In this document: positions 1-8,734 of the stretch, piece after piece
Layout: the number at the start of each line of letters is the position of its first letter
How positions within the stretch are numbered: the stretch's first letter is position 1
Source: Isochrysis galbana
Taxonomy: Eukaryota; Haptophyta; Isochrysidales; Isochrysidaceae
DNA length: 64,000 nt
NCBI GenBank assembly: GCA_018136815.1
Contig: CM030940.1
Coordinates: forward strand, 3,218,601-3,282,600
Direction: 5' to 3'
The notes under the pieces: generated by a model
Told to the model about the DNA's origin: nothing
What the model saw: the letters and a program-made list of their open reading frames with translations, nothing else
Database searches by the model: none
Position numbers and translations under genes: made by a program

Positions 1-111
1 ACGCTGATTGGGCGAAAAATGCTTGCAATCGACCCATGTGCTCGGTGCCATACCTCAGACAGAGGGAGGAGGGTCGGCAAGGTCTTCTGGACCAGGGTGT
101 CTCCGCAGATG

Positions 112-165
112 CTTGCGCAGTTAGACGTGTAGCAGAGACTTGCGCAGTTAGACGTGTAGCAGAGG
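112..165. repeat. Two-copy tandem repeat, 27-bp unit
   Basis: Two adjacent 27-bp units (112-138 and 139-165) that begin CTTGCGCAGTTAGACGTG differ only at the last base. The array lies just before a short (TG)n run at 184-200 and the open frame that follows. No function is apparent. Confidence 0.85.
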
Positions 166-187
166 AGCCCCATCGTCTCAATCATGT

Positions 188-790
188 GTGTGTGTGTGTG
201 TACAAGTGACTTTCACGGGGGGACCTCTTCGGATGGATCAACTCCCCCCAGTAGGACTGAAATCTTGTTGTGGGACGCCTAGGTGTTTCGTGACGGGTTT
301 TAAACGCTTTTCCTCTGAGGCCGCCATCCTGGCGATGCTGCTCGTCACAGCCTCTGGCATGGGCCGTGGGTGTGGAGACTTCCGCGTGGACCTGGCCAAG
401 GAACGCTACCCGTCGATGTGGGCACTGATCAAGCCATACATGGGCCGTTGGTGCAAGGCAACCCTCATGCTCGTCGGCGACTACTCTGACGAGTACGACA
501 AGATCCCAATCCCCAAGACCAGATACATTGGAGAGCAAGCCGCCGTCGCGTATCTCTGCATGGAATACATCACGGCGGTCGCGTACGCTGAAGCGGATCC
601 CATGGTGCAAGTGCGCCGAGCAGCTGGCAAACTCTTCATGCAGAACAAGGAGGCCGTCCTCGCACGCATCACGGATCTCGCCACCCAAGATCAGCCGAGC
701 GACATCGTCGCCTGCCAGAAGAACGACATCGAGAATAAGATCGAGGAGGAGGTGTGCAAGAAAAAGACGAAAAGGATGAAAACTCAGTAG
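188..790 (+). CDS. Unknown ORF belonging to a repeated element
   Basis: This open frame has up to 200 codons, ends with a Lys-rich tail and a TAG, and matches no family I recognise. The first codon that opens the frame lies in a (TG)n run, so the true start is uncertain and may be an upstream exon. The central part has amphipathic helices (for example around KERYPSMWALIKPYMGRWCK) and the C-terminus is charged (ENKIEEEVCKKKTKRMKTQ). The last 180 bp recur, inverted and degraded, at about 7083-7260. That makes it more likely part of a mobile-element protein than a single-copy host gene. The fragment in the second copy is not open in the same frame. Confidence 0.35.
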   Translation: MCVCVQVTFTGGPLRMDQLPPVGLKSCCGTPRCFVTGFKRFSSEAAILAMLLVTASGMGRGCGDFRVDLAKERYPSMWALIKPYMGRWCKATLMLVGDYSDEYDKIPIPKTRYIGEQAAVAYLCMEYITAVAYAEADPMVQVRRAAGKLFMQNKEAVLARITDLATQDQPSDIVACQKNDIENKIEEEVCKKKTKRMKTQ

Positions 791-851
791 CTTTGGGGTT
801 ACCGTGTGTTTTGGGTTAGATTCATTGATTAGCTTGGTACTCAAATAATTG

Positions 852-2280
852 TTGTATTCCTGCCCATCTGAAGGCTGTAGGCATGAATATTCGTGTAAGG
901 TACGCGCTCACAATTACAATTGAACAGTTCCCCGTGTTACCACTGACGCACAAGACACACAGATTCGGATTCCCCATGGTCTCAAGTCCAGGTTCGCAGA
1001 TTTTGGTCTCGAAATTTGCGATTCGAATTTTGTTTTTGCTGTTGCTATAATTGTTGGCTCGTTTAAGGTAATAAACCGGCATGACTTCGACTTCTCGTTC
1101 TGCAATCGCTCTGCGAGACTCTCTCTCTCTCTCTCTCCGTCCGCCTCTCCTCGGCCGACGGCAGGAAGATTCGTCCAAAACATTCTCCGGTCCCAAGATA
1201 TCTCGTGGGGGGTCTCTCCGCGCTCCGCGCTCCGCGAGGGAAAGGACGCGATCTCGCTCCGAGATTGGCCTCGCGCCCTCCCACGCTGCCCCGCCGTGCC
1301 CTCGGTCCCTCGCCCCCCCGCGGCAGGTTCTTTCCCTCGGCGTGCCGTCCGTCGCCTCCGGCCGTTATATTAATCCCCCCCCGCGCGAGGTTCTCTTCTC
1401 CCCCGCGCGCGGTTCGTTTCCTCCGGCCGTCGTTGTTCCCCCCCTCGCTTCGATTCCTCTCGCGGTTCCTTCGATGATTGCCTCCATCTCGTCCGTTCTT
1501 CTTCGCGATCCTCGCGGAGGGGGGCACCGACGTTTAATGTTAGTTTCGTCGCGGTTTCGATGAAAGAAAGGAAGAACGAATGGCACGCGCCTCGCGTCTC
1601 GCGTCTTGTTTCGTCGCCCCTTGCTCGTCGCTTGTCTAGAAGGTCTCTTCGCACATCGCCTTCTCCCCCGCGCGAGTTTGGATCTCTCCTCGACCCTCCG
1701 CGTTGGCTTCAGCGGACGAGTTTCACTTTAACGATAGTTCGAACCCTTCGGTGGCGTAGTTATGCGCTCTCTTTCCGTATATCTTCGCGCATGACGAGCG
1801 ATCGCGACTTCAGCCTTCGCCGCGCGGGGAGGGGTTTGTTTATCGTATGATTCCGGAGTGTTTACGTTAGTTTTCTGAGCCCAAGGACTTTGGTTTTTGG
1901 TTTCTTGTGTGAGTGATTTTTGTAGCAACTTCGTCGAGTCCCACCGTGTTCCCAAGCGAGTCCCCCCGAGTTCCCGAGTCTATACCACGAGTCAACGCCC
2001 CCGAGTTCCCGAGTCTATACCACGAGTCAACGAGTCAATACAAGCCAAGCACGCGCCTGAGCCACCCCCAGTCGCCTGCCACCACCTCCCACAAGCCTCC
2101 TTCCACACTTCCGCGCCCTCCGTGCGTCGTGCGTCGTGCGTCGATCACCATGCCCGTAGTCACCCCCGAGGAAAGCTCCATGAGCTCCCCGCAAGAACCG
2201 CATTCCGCGCTAGCTGCCGGCGCGCCCTCGCAGGCCATCACCAAGAGTGAGATGAGCCTTGCTCTCACAATAATACAATG
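852..2280 (+). mobile_element. LTR-retroelement 5' region (leader/LTR remnants and gag-like start)
   Basis: This composite has no long host frame. Bases 852-1175 recur at 22477-22860, 1152-1380 recur at 24220-24480, and 2151-2271 recurs at 24609-24735 and, inverted, at 45290-45415. The layout is a pyrimidine-rich leader followed by an ATG opening a short Ser/Ala-rich frame, as in LTR-element leaders running into gag. A 33-bp direct duplication lies at about 1967-2032 (unit contains GAGTTCCCGAGTCTATACC). The element boundaries are inferred only from where similarity between copies stops. Confidence 0.55.
2151..2274 (+). pseudogene. Gag-like N-terminal fragment (MPVV family)
   Basis: The frame from the ATG at 2151 reads MPVVTPEESSMSSPQEPHSA and then AAGAPSQAITKSEMSLALT. 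A second copy at 24609 starts MPVVTSNMGPEETSMSSPQ and ends with the same SKSEISLTLT-type block. A third, inverted copy sits near 45415-45290. Such conservation of an N-terminal peptide across dispersed copies suggests the start of a retroelement gag-like protein. Here it runs into a 3' repeat (about 2275-2365) that also occurs at 6873-6950 and 11810-11890, so the protein is truncated. Confidence 0.4.
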
Positions 2281-2339
2281 GAGACTGGTTGAAAAAGAAA
2301 ACATGCACCTCTGGGTGAAAAAAAAAACAATAACCTGGC

Positions 2340-2600
2340 CCTCTTTTGACGGAACGCGACTTTCAGGGCCAATCTCATTGACCGCAAGATTGAGATTTGC
2401 GAGAGTATTCAAGGCTCCCATGGAGATGGAGATGGCCTAAGGAAATGTCTTCATTCCTTCGTAGCCAATCTTGTTGTACGAGAGATCGAGTTGTTTGAGA
2501 TTGGTCCCCTTGGGAAGGGCCTCCGTAAAGGCCTTCATCCCCTCGTTGCCGATGCAATTGTCCGAGAGATTGAGATTTTTGGAGATTCCTCAAGGCCCTC
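2340..2600 (-). pseudogene. Fragment of an RNI-type leucine-rich-repeat gene
   Basis: On the minus strand one frame reads NLNLSDNCIGNEGMKAF, then TNLKQLDLSYNKIGYEGMK, a stop, and then GALNTLANLNLAVNEIGPE in a neighbouring frame. The spacing of L-x-L-x-x-N-x-I-G-x-E-G is that of ribonuclease-inhibitor-like LRRs (NLRC3/RNI type), about 28 residues per repeat. This differs from the 23-residue repeats of the gene at 8735. The fragment is broken by a stop and truncated on both sides by repeats, so it is a relic of a gene not otherwise present here. Confidence 0.55.
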
Positions 2601-3440
2601 ATGAATAGGGGTAGGCCAAGATATCTGGATATATCTCTTGGATATTTGGGCGGATTTTTTGTTATTTGGATATTTCGTGGATATTTGGGCACGGACTGCG
2701 CCCCAACCCAAAAACAAAACCCTTTCGTGGGCGAGATGCGCGAAGGGGAACCGCGGAACCGTAACATGCGCGGGGGGAACTGTAAGTAAGTAAGTAGGGA
2801 CGGGCCAGGATTTGCGGAAATTTTTTTCGAAAATTGGGCTCATTTCCGAGCGTCGGTTTCGTTCGAAATTTCGCGAAATTTGGGCCGTCTAAGGGACGTG
2901 GACACAATAGGCCATCCAAAGGGGGGGACGGGGGTCGATGGGCAATAAATATACTACTATTTGGGGGGGGGGGTCGGGAATGACTGGCGCGAAATTCCCG
3001 ACGCGTGACGCGCGACAAAACCGCGGCTTTTCACGTATCCTCCATCATGAGTTGATTGATGAGTTGGAGTTGGTGGCTAGTGGAGGGCAAACCACTCTCA
3101 CCTTCCAGCTTGGTCGCGAGGTGCCCGTATTTCTTTTGCTTTGTCACCTAACACCTAACTTCCGCGTCGTGTGAGCGCGTGTTTTTGTTATTGAAGTCCA
3201 TGTTTGGAGGCGTGCAAGTGCAAATGAATTCGTTGTCCGATCAGCTCCAGTGTGCGCATTGATGCTCTGGTACAACCAACGTGACACGTGCTGAATGATG
3301 ACAAGTGAGGTCTGACTCGTGGCTTGTAGTTTGTTTATCAGAGCGTAAATTACTGAATCAGAGTCATGTATGTAGTTATGTAGATGTAGTAATAGGTAAT
3401 AGATATCTCACATCTTAATTAATACTAATACTTAAACTAT
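2600..3440. other. Intergenic, no gene seen
   Basis: Bases 2600-2720 carry an AT-rich stretch with repeated GGATAT/GGATATTT units that resembles 49795-49870 on the other strand. The rest has only short frames and G runs (2967-2975). I see no coding signal. Confidence 0.5.
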
Positions 3441-3550
3441 CGACTGCTCCATGGATGGGGGCTGGGGGGCCGCCCTCGCGGGGGTCCCGAGGGAGAGGTG
3501 GGGAGCGGCGGCGCGCTCCATGGCAACTGACTATAAAGTAAGTTGTCATG
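3440..3550 (-). mobile_element. 5' fragment of the MERA-type non-LTR element
   Basis: Read on the minus strand this contains the element's 5' end (AACTTACTTTATAGT), then an ATG followed by the MERA peptide start, then the G/C-rich block shared with the copies near 25160, 34250/34800, 45490 and 49704. Only about 100 bp survive. The sequence between it and the ALG12 gene (3560-4010) has no convincing gene. Confidence 0.6.
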
Positions 3551-4019
3551 GCAAACGTCGAATGCATGCACAGTACCAACCCAACAAAACAGAGCGAATT
3601 CGCGTTCTGCACGTCATCACATCACCCTTCCACGCTCGTGAACCTCCATGGCTAATGATGCACAAGGATGCGACTACGCGTGGCCCTTTGATCGCCATCT
3701 TGTGCGGCCACACCGCCGCTCGCCGAGCCCTGAGATTTGTGGATCCCTCGACTATAAACGGAGTGGACGTCGGCCACAGCCCTGCGAGGAAGCCGCTCGC
3801 AACCGGGTCGGTGTGCGGGGCCTGCCTTGCATTTTTCGGTCGAGGGCTATACCACCCACCCCACCCATGCCCCCATGATGGTTAGGCCGTGTCCGACAGG
3901 AGTGGTGCGAGACATCCGCTTGGGATGCAAGGAAGAGCCATCGCCCTCGTGGGGCGAGCGCCGCTCCCCTCCCCCCCGCCACGCCCAAGGGGTGGGCCGG
4001 CGACAGCCCGGCCACGCCG

Positions 4020-6101
4020 TCACAAGAAGAAGTCGCCGCCGTCGCCGACGGGCTCACCCACGCGGCGCGCGATAGGCTCGCGCTGCCGCCGGAACACGCG
4101 CACCATGGGCTCGGTGTGCAAGAAGGGTGGTGTGAGCGACACTCGCGCGAAGCCGGCCTGCTCATGGATCACCTCGAAGCCGGGCACGTCGGTGGCGCTA
4201 GCCCCGGTGAGCAGGTGAGAGAAACCGCGCAGGTCGGTGGTCGCCAGGCCCTCGCGCTTTGAGTAGCGCCAGGGCGGGGGCATCTCGAGGAACCGTGTCA
4301 CCCCTGTCATCGCTGCCTCGACGCCTGGTGGTAGTGGTGGCGGGGTGGCGGGTGATGAGCACCCCGGGCGGCAGGACAGCCGTGCGGAGAGGGAGAGGTG
4401 TTAACGCTGCGAGCGCGCACCGATGTGGACGCGCGGCGGCGGCCGTGCCGACGTAGCGGCATGGAGAGCGAGGAGGGCATGGGCGCCAGGGTAATTGAGC
4501 CGTGCGGCGGCGAGTGAGATGAGCGCCAAACCGGCGCTCGTGCCGAGCGCGAGCGCAAGCATGAGCCACGCGGTAGCTGCCACCGCGCGACGGCGTGTTG
4601 TGCGCGGTGCGTGCGGTACGCGCGTGCTGAGCTCAGCAAGCGCGGCAGCGGCGGCGACATTGAGCGGTGGCACGGCATAGAGGACGAAACGCAGCTCTTT
4701 GTGTGGCAGCAGCGAGTAGAGTGCGATAGCGGCGAGCGGCACCAGGACGAACTCACGCGCAGTCGGGGCGAGCGTGATTGCACCGATCGCCAGCGGATAG
4801 CCGAGAGCTAGCGCACGGGGCATCGCCGACGTGAAATACCAGTGCCAAGGAGAGGCGCCGTAATTGGCACTCATGTTTCCCACGGTGTTGGCGAAGAAGA
4901 CCTCACCCTCCGGCCAGAGCGGCCGCCGCCACAATAGCGAGTCGAGTGGTACAGTGATTGCAAGTGCGAGCGCGCCGATCGCGGCGCCCGTGCGCACGAG
5001 CGCGAGTAGCCCGATCCGGCGGCGGAGTAGGGCTAGGAGCGCGAGTGGCGCAAGCAACAAGAGCAGGTCGGCGCGGAAGATCACAGTCGCGGCGGTCAGG
5101 ATGGCAACCGCCCGTTGCTCGTCGGAGCGAAGCCACGCGGCGGTCGCAAGGGCGGCTGCTATGGCACCATACGTGTTGGGGAGCGTGCGCGAGCCGTAGA
5201 AGAGTGGGTGAAACTGGACGGCGGAGAGGAGGAGAAAAGCACGCCCGGAAGTATGGCCAAAGCGTGCCCGCACCGCGCGGTGGAGCGCGAGACTCGCCGA
5301 CGCCGACGCCAGTCCGAGCACGGCGCGCACAAGCAACTGCGCATGCGCTTTGAGCAATACACCCGCCGCGCCGAGTGGCAGCGCCACGGGCGCGGCAGCA
5401 GCGGCGAGCGCAAGCGCGCCGGCGAAAGTGCGTGGCACGACGCCAGGGAACTCAAGGTGGTCATATCGCTCGAGCTCCGTCCCGAGGTACAGCATATCGT
5501 GCACCGCCTGCATGTTGAAGGACTCCTCAACCTTGGTGTATGGGCATGCAACCGCGTACATGAGCACAAGCAGGGGCAGTACCGCCTCGGATGGCTCGGG
5601 CAGCCAGCTGGTACCAGCCGTGTGACGTGATGCGTGCTGATGCACCGCTGACGGGGTAGGCGCCGGCGTCATCCGCGCCGGCCGTGCGGGCGACCGCTGC
5701 TCCTCAGCGGAGGAGTCGGAATCTCCGTCGTAGTGGTCAAAGTCTGGCCGCTCATTCGGATTGCGCGGCACGCCAGCGGCCTGGAGTGTGCGCCAGTGAC
5801 AGAGCTCGCGCTTGGCTAGTTCAACGCGCACGTGGTCGTGCCGCACGAAGTGCGCGCACCGCGCCGGCTCCACGGGGGCATGCAGGAGAAGAGAGAGGAG
5901 GTAGCTCCTCTCCGCCTCCATCCCGCCTGCGAAGCGCGCCTTGCGATGGGCGGTGAAGGTGAGTGTGGTGTCGGTCAGGTTGAGGGTAAAGTCGTCGTCG
6001 CCCTTGAGACATGGCACGAAGATGGTGAGGTATACTGTCCGACCGCGCTGGCCCCACTTGAAGAGAGGGCACCACGGCGCCGGCGGCGCGGGCGGCACCA
6101 T
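4020..6101 (-). CDS. ALG12: CS-domain/ALG12 fusion: dolichyl-P-Man:Man7GlcNAc2-PP-dolichol alpha-1,6-mannosyltransferase
   Basis: There are two exons: 6101-4421 and 4324-4020 (96-nt GT-AG intron, phase 1), giving 661 residues. Residues about 170-661 match ALG12, the multi-spanning ER-lumenal GT22 enzyme that adds the eighth mannose to the lipid-linked oligosaccharide. Visible marks are ACPYTKVEESFNMQAVHDML near residue 185, EFPGVVPRTF near 217, LPHKELRFVLYAVPPLN in the C-terminal half, then NYPGAHALLALH, and across the splice HIGVEAA-MTGVTRFLE and WRYSKREG. Residues about 8-125 are a CS/p23-type beta-sandwich (WGQRGRTVYLTIFVP, LTFTAH, HVRVELAKRELCHW, then RPDFDHYDGDSDSSAEE), as in p23 or the N-terminus of HACD3. 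No stop, frameshift or intron separates the two, so they are read as one protein. Starting ALG12 at M144 or M181 would remove the fusion and cannot be excluded. The G/C-rich opposite-strand frames are shadows. Confidence 0.9.
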
Positions 6102-6600
6102 CGGGCAGAACCCAAAGCCCCTCTAGGCCGTGAGGCAAACGGCGTTCCACTCAAAGAGACGCTCTGCTCTGTCCAGTGTTCGCCCCAACCTACAATTGTT
6201 GACTGTGAGAAGAGCAACATAGCTCAGAGTTACCATTGAGGGCTAGCTCGCGCGACAAGCCAATGACGTACTCCGCTTCGCTACCGATGACGTCATCCCT
6301 TGGACTAGAAAACTCCATCCTACAAAACAACTGCGGTTAAGCACTAACACTGAACACTCCACCACAGCGATATCGCTGAACAAGATTAACTATCGGCGGG
6401 GCTTTTACGGCCGCTCCCTTGGCGGCGGCCGCGCTCGCACTCTGCCACGGGCATGGGGCTGTAGCTCGAGAATGCACTGGGAAATGTCGGTGAGACCACG
6501 GCTGTGGGCAGAGATCGCCTATGGGGTGCACAACTTTGATCGAGGGTGCGGCAGCGGCGCCTGAGCCATTCCGCCGGGGGAGCGCCTCCCTCTCATCCTC
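6102..6600. other. Upstream region of the ALG12 gene plus repeat
   Basis: Nothing coding is supported. The first 200 bp should hold the minus-strand promoter and 5' UTR. A perfect GACGTCA-type site is not seen, but TGACGTA/TGACGTC occur at about 6264-6295. No TATA box is obvious. Confidence 0.3.
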
Positions 6601-6950
6601 TCCGCTACAAAAAAACATCTGAAGTTTCCGGGCTACACGCCTACTAATCCTAGGTTACCCTGTCACTGCCACGACACCGCCCTTTGACGAATTGGAATGG
6701 CCCATAGGGCCTGAGGGTAATTAATGAGGAAGGAGGCAGACCGGCGGCAGGCGCGGCGGAGGAGACGACTTCGGAGACGCTGACGGGCTGAGGCCCGTCA
6801 GCAGAGGAAGGCGGGCAGGCGGGCTTGGGCGAGGGCGAGGACGGCGGCGAGAGCGACATCGAGCGAGCGGCGAGAAAGTCGCGTTCCGTCAATCAAAAGA
6901 GGGCCAGGTGATAATTTTGTTTTCTCTCAGAATGCTTGTTTTCTTTTTAG
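6600..6950. mobile_element. LINE 3' end plus dispersed repeat
   Basis: An A-run followed by ATCTGAAG and GGGCTACAC at 6606-6650 is the reverse complement of the LINE 3' end also seen at 16683 and 42995. Bases 6685-6870 (with GGCCTGAGGGTAATTAATGA and GACGGGCTGAGGCCCGTCAG) recur at 48420-48545 and partly at 54295-54365. Bases 6873-6950 recur at 11810-11890 and, inverted, at 2275-2365. Confidence 0.6.
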
Positions 6951-7082
6951 GTGGGAATGCCACGTGAGTATTATTATTATTAAGATGACAAAGCTAATCC
7001 ACGACATACAAGGACGCGGCGCGTGCGCATAGCGCATAGCAACTCCCCCCCCCTCCCCACACACACACCCAGCTACGCAGGC

Positions 7083-7900
7083 TGAGTTTTCATCTTTTTC
7101 GTCTTTTTCTCACACCCCTCCTCCTCGATCCTAGTTTCGATGTCGTTCTGCTGGCAGGCGACGATGTCGCTTGGCTGGTCTTGGGTGGCGAGGTCCGTGA
7201 CGCGTGCGAGGACGGCCATCTTGTTCTCCATGTAGAGTTTGCCAGCTGCTCGGTGGCCAGTTCCGCGCGGGGGGGTTCCCCTGCGGACGCTTCCTTGCGG
7301 GGTGAGGCTCCCCCGCGGTGCGCGTGCGGGGAGGGTTCTTCCCCTCCTCCCTCCGGAGTTCCTGTCAGCGTCTGCTGCGCGCGGGGGGGAATTCCTGTTC
7401 CCCCTTCGGAGGTCCGGTCGGCGTTGTCTGCGCGCGGGGGGGCGCGCGTGTGGGGTTCTTGCCCTCCTCCCTCCGGAGCTCCTGTCAGCGTATTCTGCGC
7501 GCGGGGGGGAATTCCTGTTCCCCCTCCGGAGGTGCGGTCGGCGTGTTTTCCGCGCGGGGGGGGAATCTTAGACCTTTCGCCTGCGCCCTCTGCGAGTCCG
7601 TCTCCCAAGGGGGGGGGGTGCAGCAGAGAGCAGAGGTGGCAGCTATGCAGTTTGACGAAACAGTGAGGAGGCGCGGGCAATCGTTCCCCAGGGGGAAGAG
7701 ATTTTCCCCATTGCAGCAATGGGGGCTTCCTTGCTCGAGCTGCCCGACTTTGCAACGCTGTTGCGCCTGGTAGCAACCTCGCAGCCCGGTGCCTTCCGGG
7801 GAGATTCGAGATTCGACGCGCCTTGTAGTGGATGATGTGACCATCCGACACGGGTGACGACCTCGAGCGTCCCGACGCCTCGAGGGCTCTAAGAATAGAA
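7083..7900. repeat. Inverted copy of the 188-790 ORF end plus a 122-bp tandem duplication
   Basis: Bases 7083-7260 are the inverted tail of the unknown ORF at 188-790. Bases 7331-7452 and 7453-7574 are a two-unit tandem duplication of about 122 bp. Each unit contains CCTCCTCCCTCCGGAG, a GCGCGGGGGGGAATTCCTGT block and CGGAGGT. Long open frames across it (for example 7181-7666 plus) follow from base composition and repetition, not from coding. Confidence 0.7.
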
Positions 7901-7904
7901 GCTG

Positions 7905-8400
7905 AGGGATGGATTTTGGAGTCATTCGATGTGGATTTGTTGTTTTGCCACCCTTGAACTGTCGAGTGCGGGCGGTTCTGGCTGTGGCGCTGTGGCTGTC
8001 GTCACTGAAGTTGTTGAGTGTGATTTGGCCATATGGTCCAGGTCCCACCACTTGGAGGAGCGTGTGGCGCGGTCGGCGGCCGCTGAGTCGAAGAAAAGAT
8101 TTTCAACGAATTTGTCGAGTTTATTCGTTGTGGTGTTGTACCCTTGAGCGGCGTCGTCGAGCGCGCTATGGTTGTAGAAGTGTAGAAGTTGGGGTGGTAC
8201 TCTCGGCGGGGGTACCACGTTAGAAATTGTAGTCTTGTAAGAGGTCTTGTTGGCTAGCATCCCTAGCCACATACACCGGACGAGCCATGCACCAACCGCG
8301 CACACCCCCATCGCGGGGTAGGGGCTCCGTTGCCGATAAGGCACGGTCCCTCAGCACTAGGATTAAACTAGGACAACAAGAAAACTCTGACGGGGGGGAC
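7905..8400 (-). mobile_element. LTR/gag-start fragment, copy 1
   Basis: This is similar over most of its length to 43290-43720. Both contain CACATACACCGGACGAGCC, AACCGCGCACACCCCCATC and GGGGCTCCGTTGCCG in the same order and end near AAAACTCTGACGG. On the minus strand it reads as an LTR-like tail followed by a short Asp/Asn-rich gag-like frame. It lies 335 bp upstream of the LRR gene. Confidence 0.5.
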
Positions 8401-8734
8401 GCCCAGTCAGGCGCTTTTACTAGTAGAGCACCGCGCCCCCCCCCCCCCCTCCTCGCTCGCTGGCGGCGCACCCGTCCACACTCTCCCCCCCGGTATCTTC
8501 CCCATCCCAAACCCTCCGCACACTCCCTACACTCTCCATCATTCGCTCTGCGCTTCTCGAACACCCCGTCGCCCCCCCCCCTTTCACTTCCACCTCTAGC
8601 CCCACTCCACCCCCGCCTTCCAGTCCACCCGCTTCCATCGCTTTGCCACACCCCACCCCACCTCCCGCTCCTATTATTTCTCCACACTTCCTCCAGCTTT
8701 CCTCCATTTCCCCCGTCCCCGTCCGCCTCCCACC
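8400..8734 (+). promoter_or_regulatory. Pyrimidine-rich 5' leader of the LRR gene
   Basis: About 300 bp of C/T-rich sequence, including a C14 run at 8439-8453 and many CCCC/CTCC blocks, precede the start codon. The ATG at 8735 sits in CACCATGG, a good Kozak context. No TATA box is visible. Open frames here (8287-8817 plus, and on the minus strand) are compositional. Confidence 0.45.

Noticed and set aside
4903-5630. Plus-strand frames within the ALG12 gene
   Set aside because: Arg/Ala-rich frames antisense to well-matched ALG12 membrane helices.
7181-7666. 161-codon plus-strand frame
   Set aside because: Produced by a 122-bp tandem duplication and G/C composition; not conserved elsewhere.
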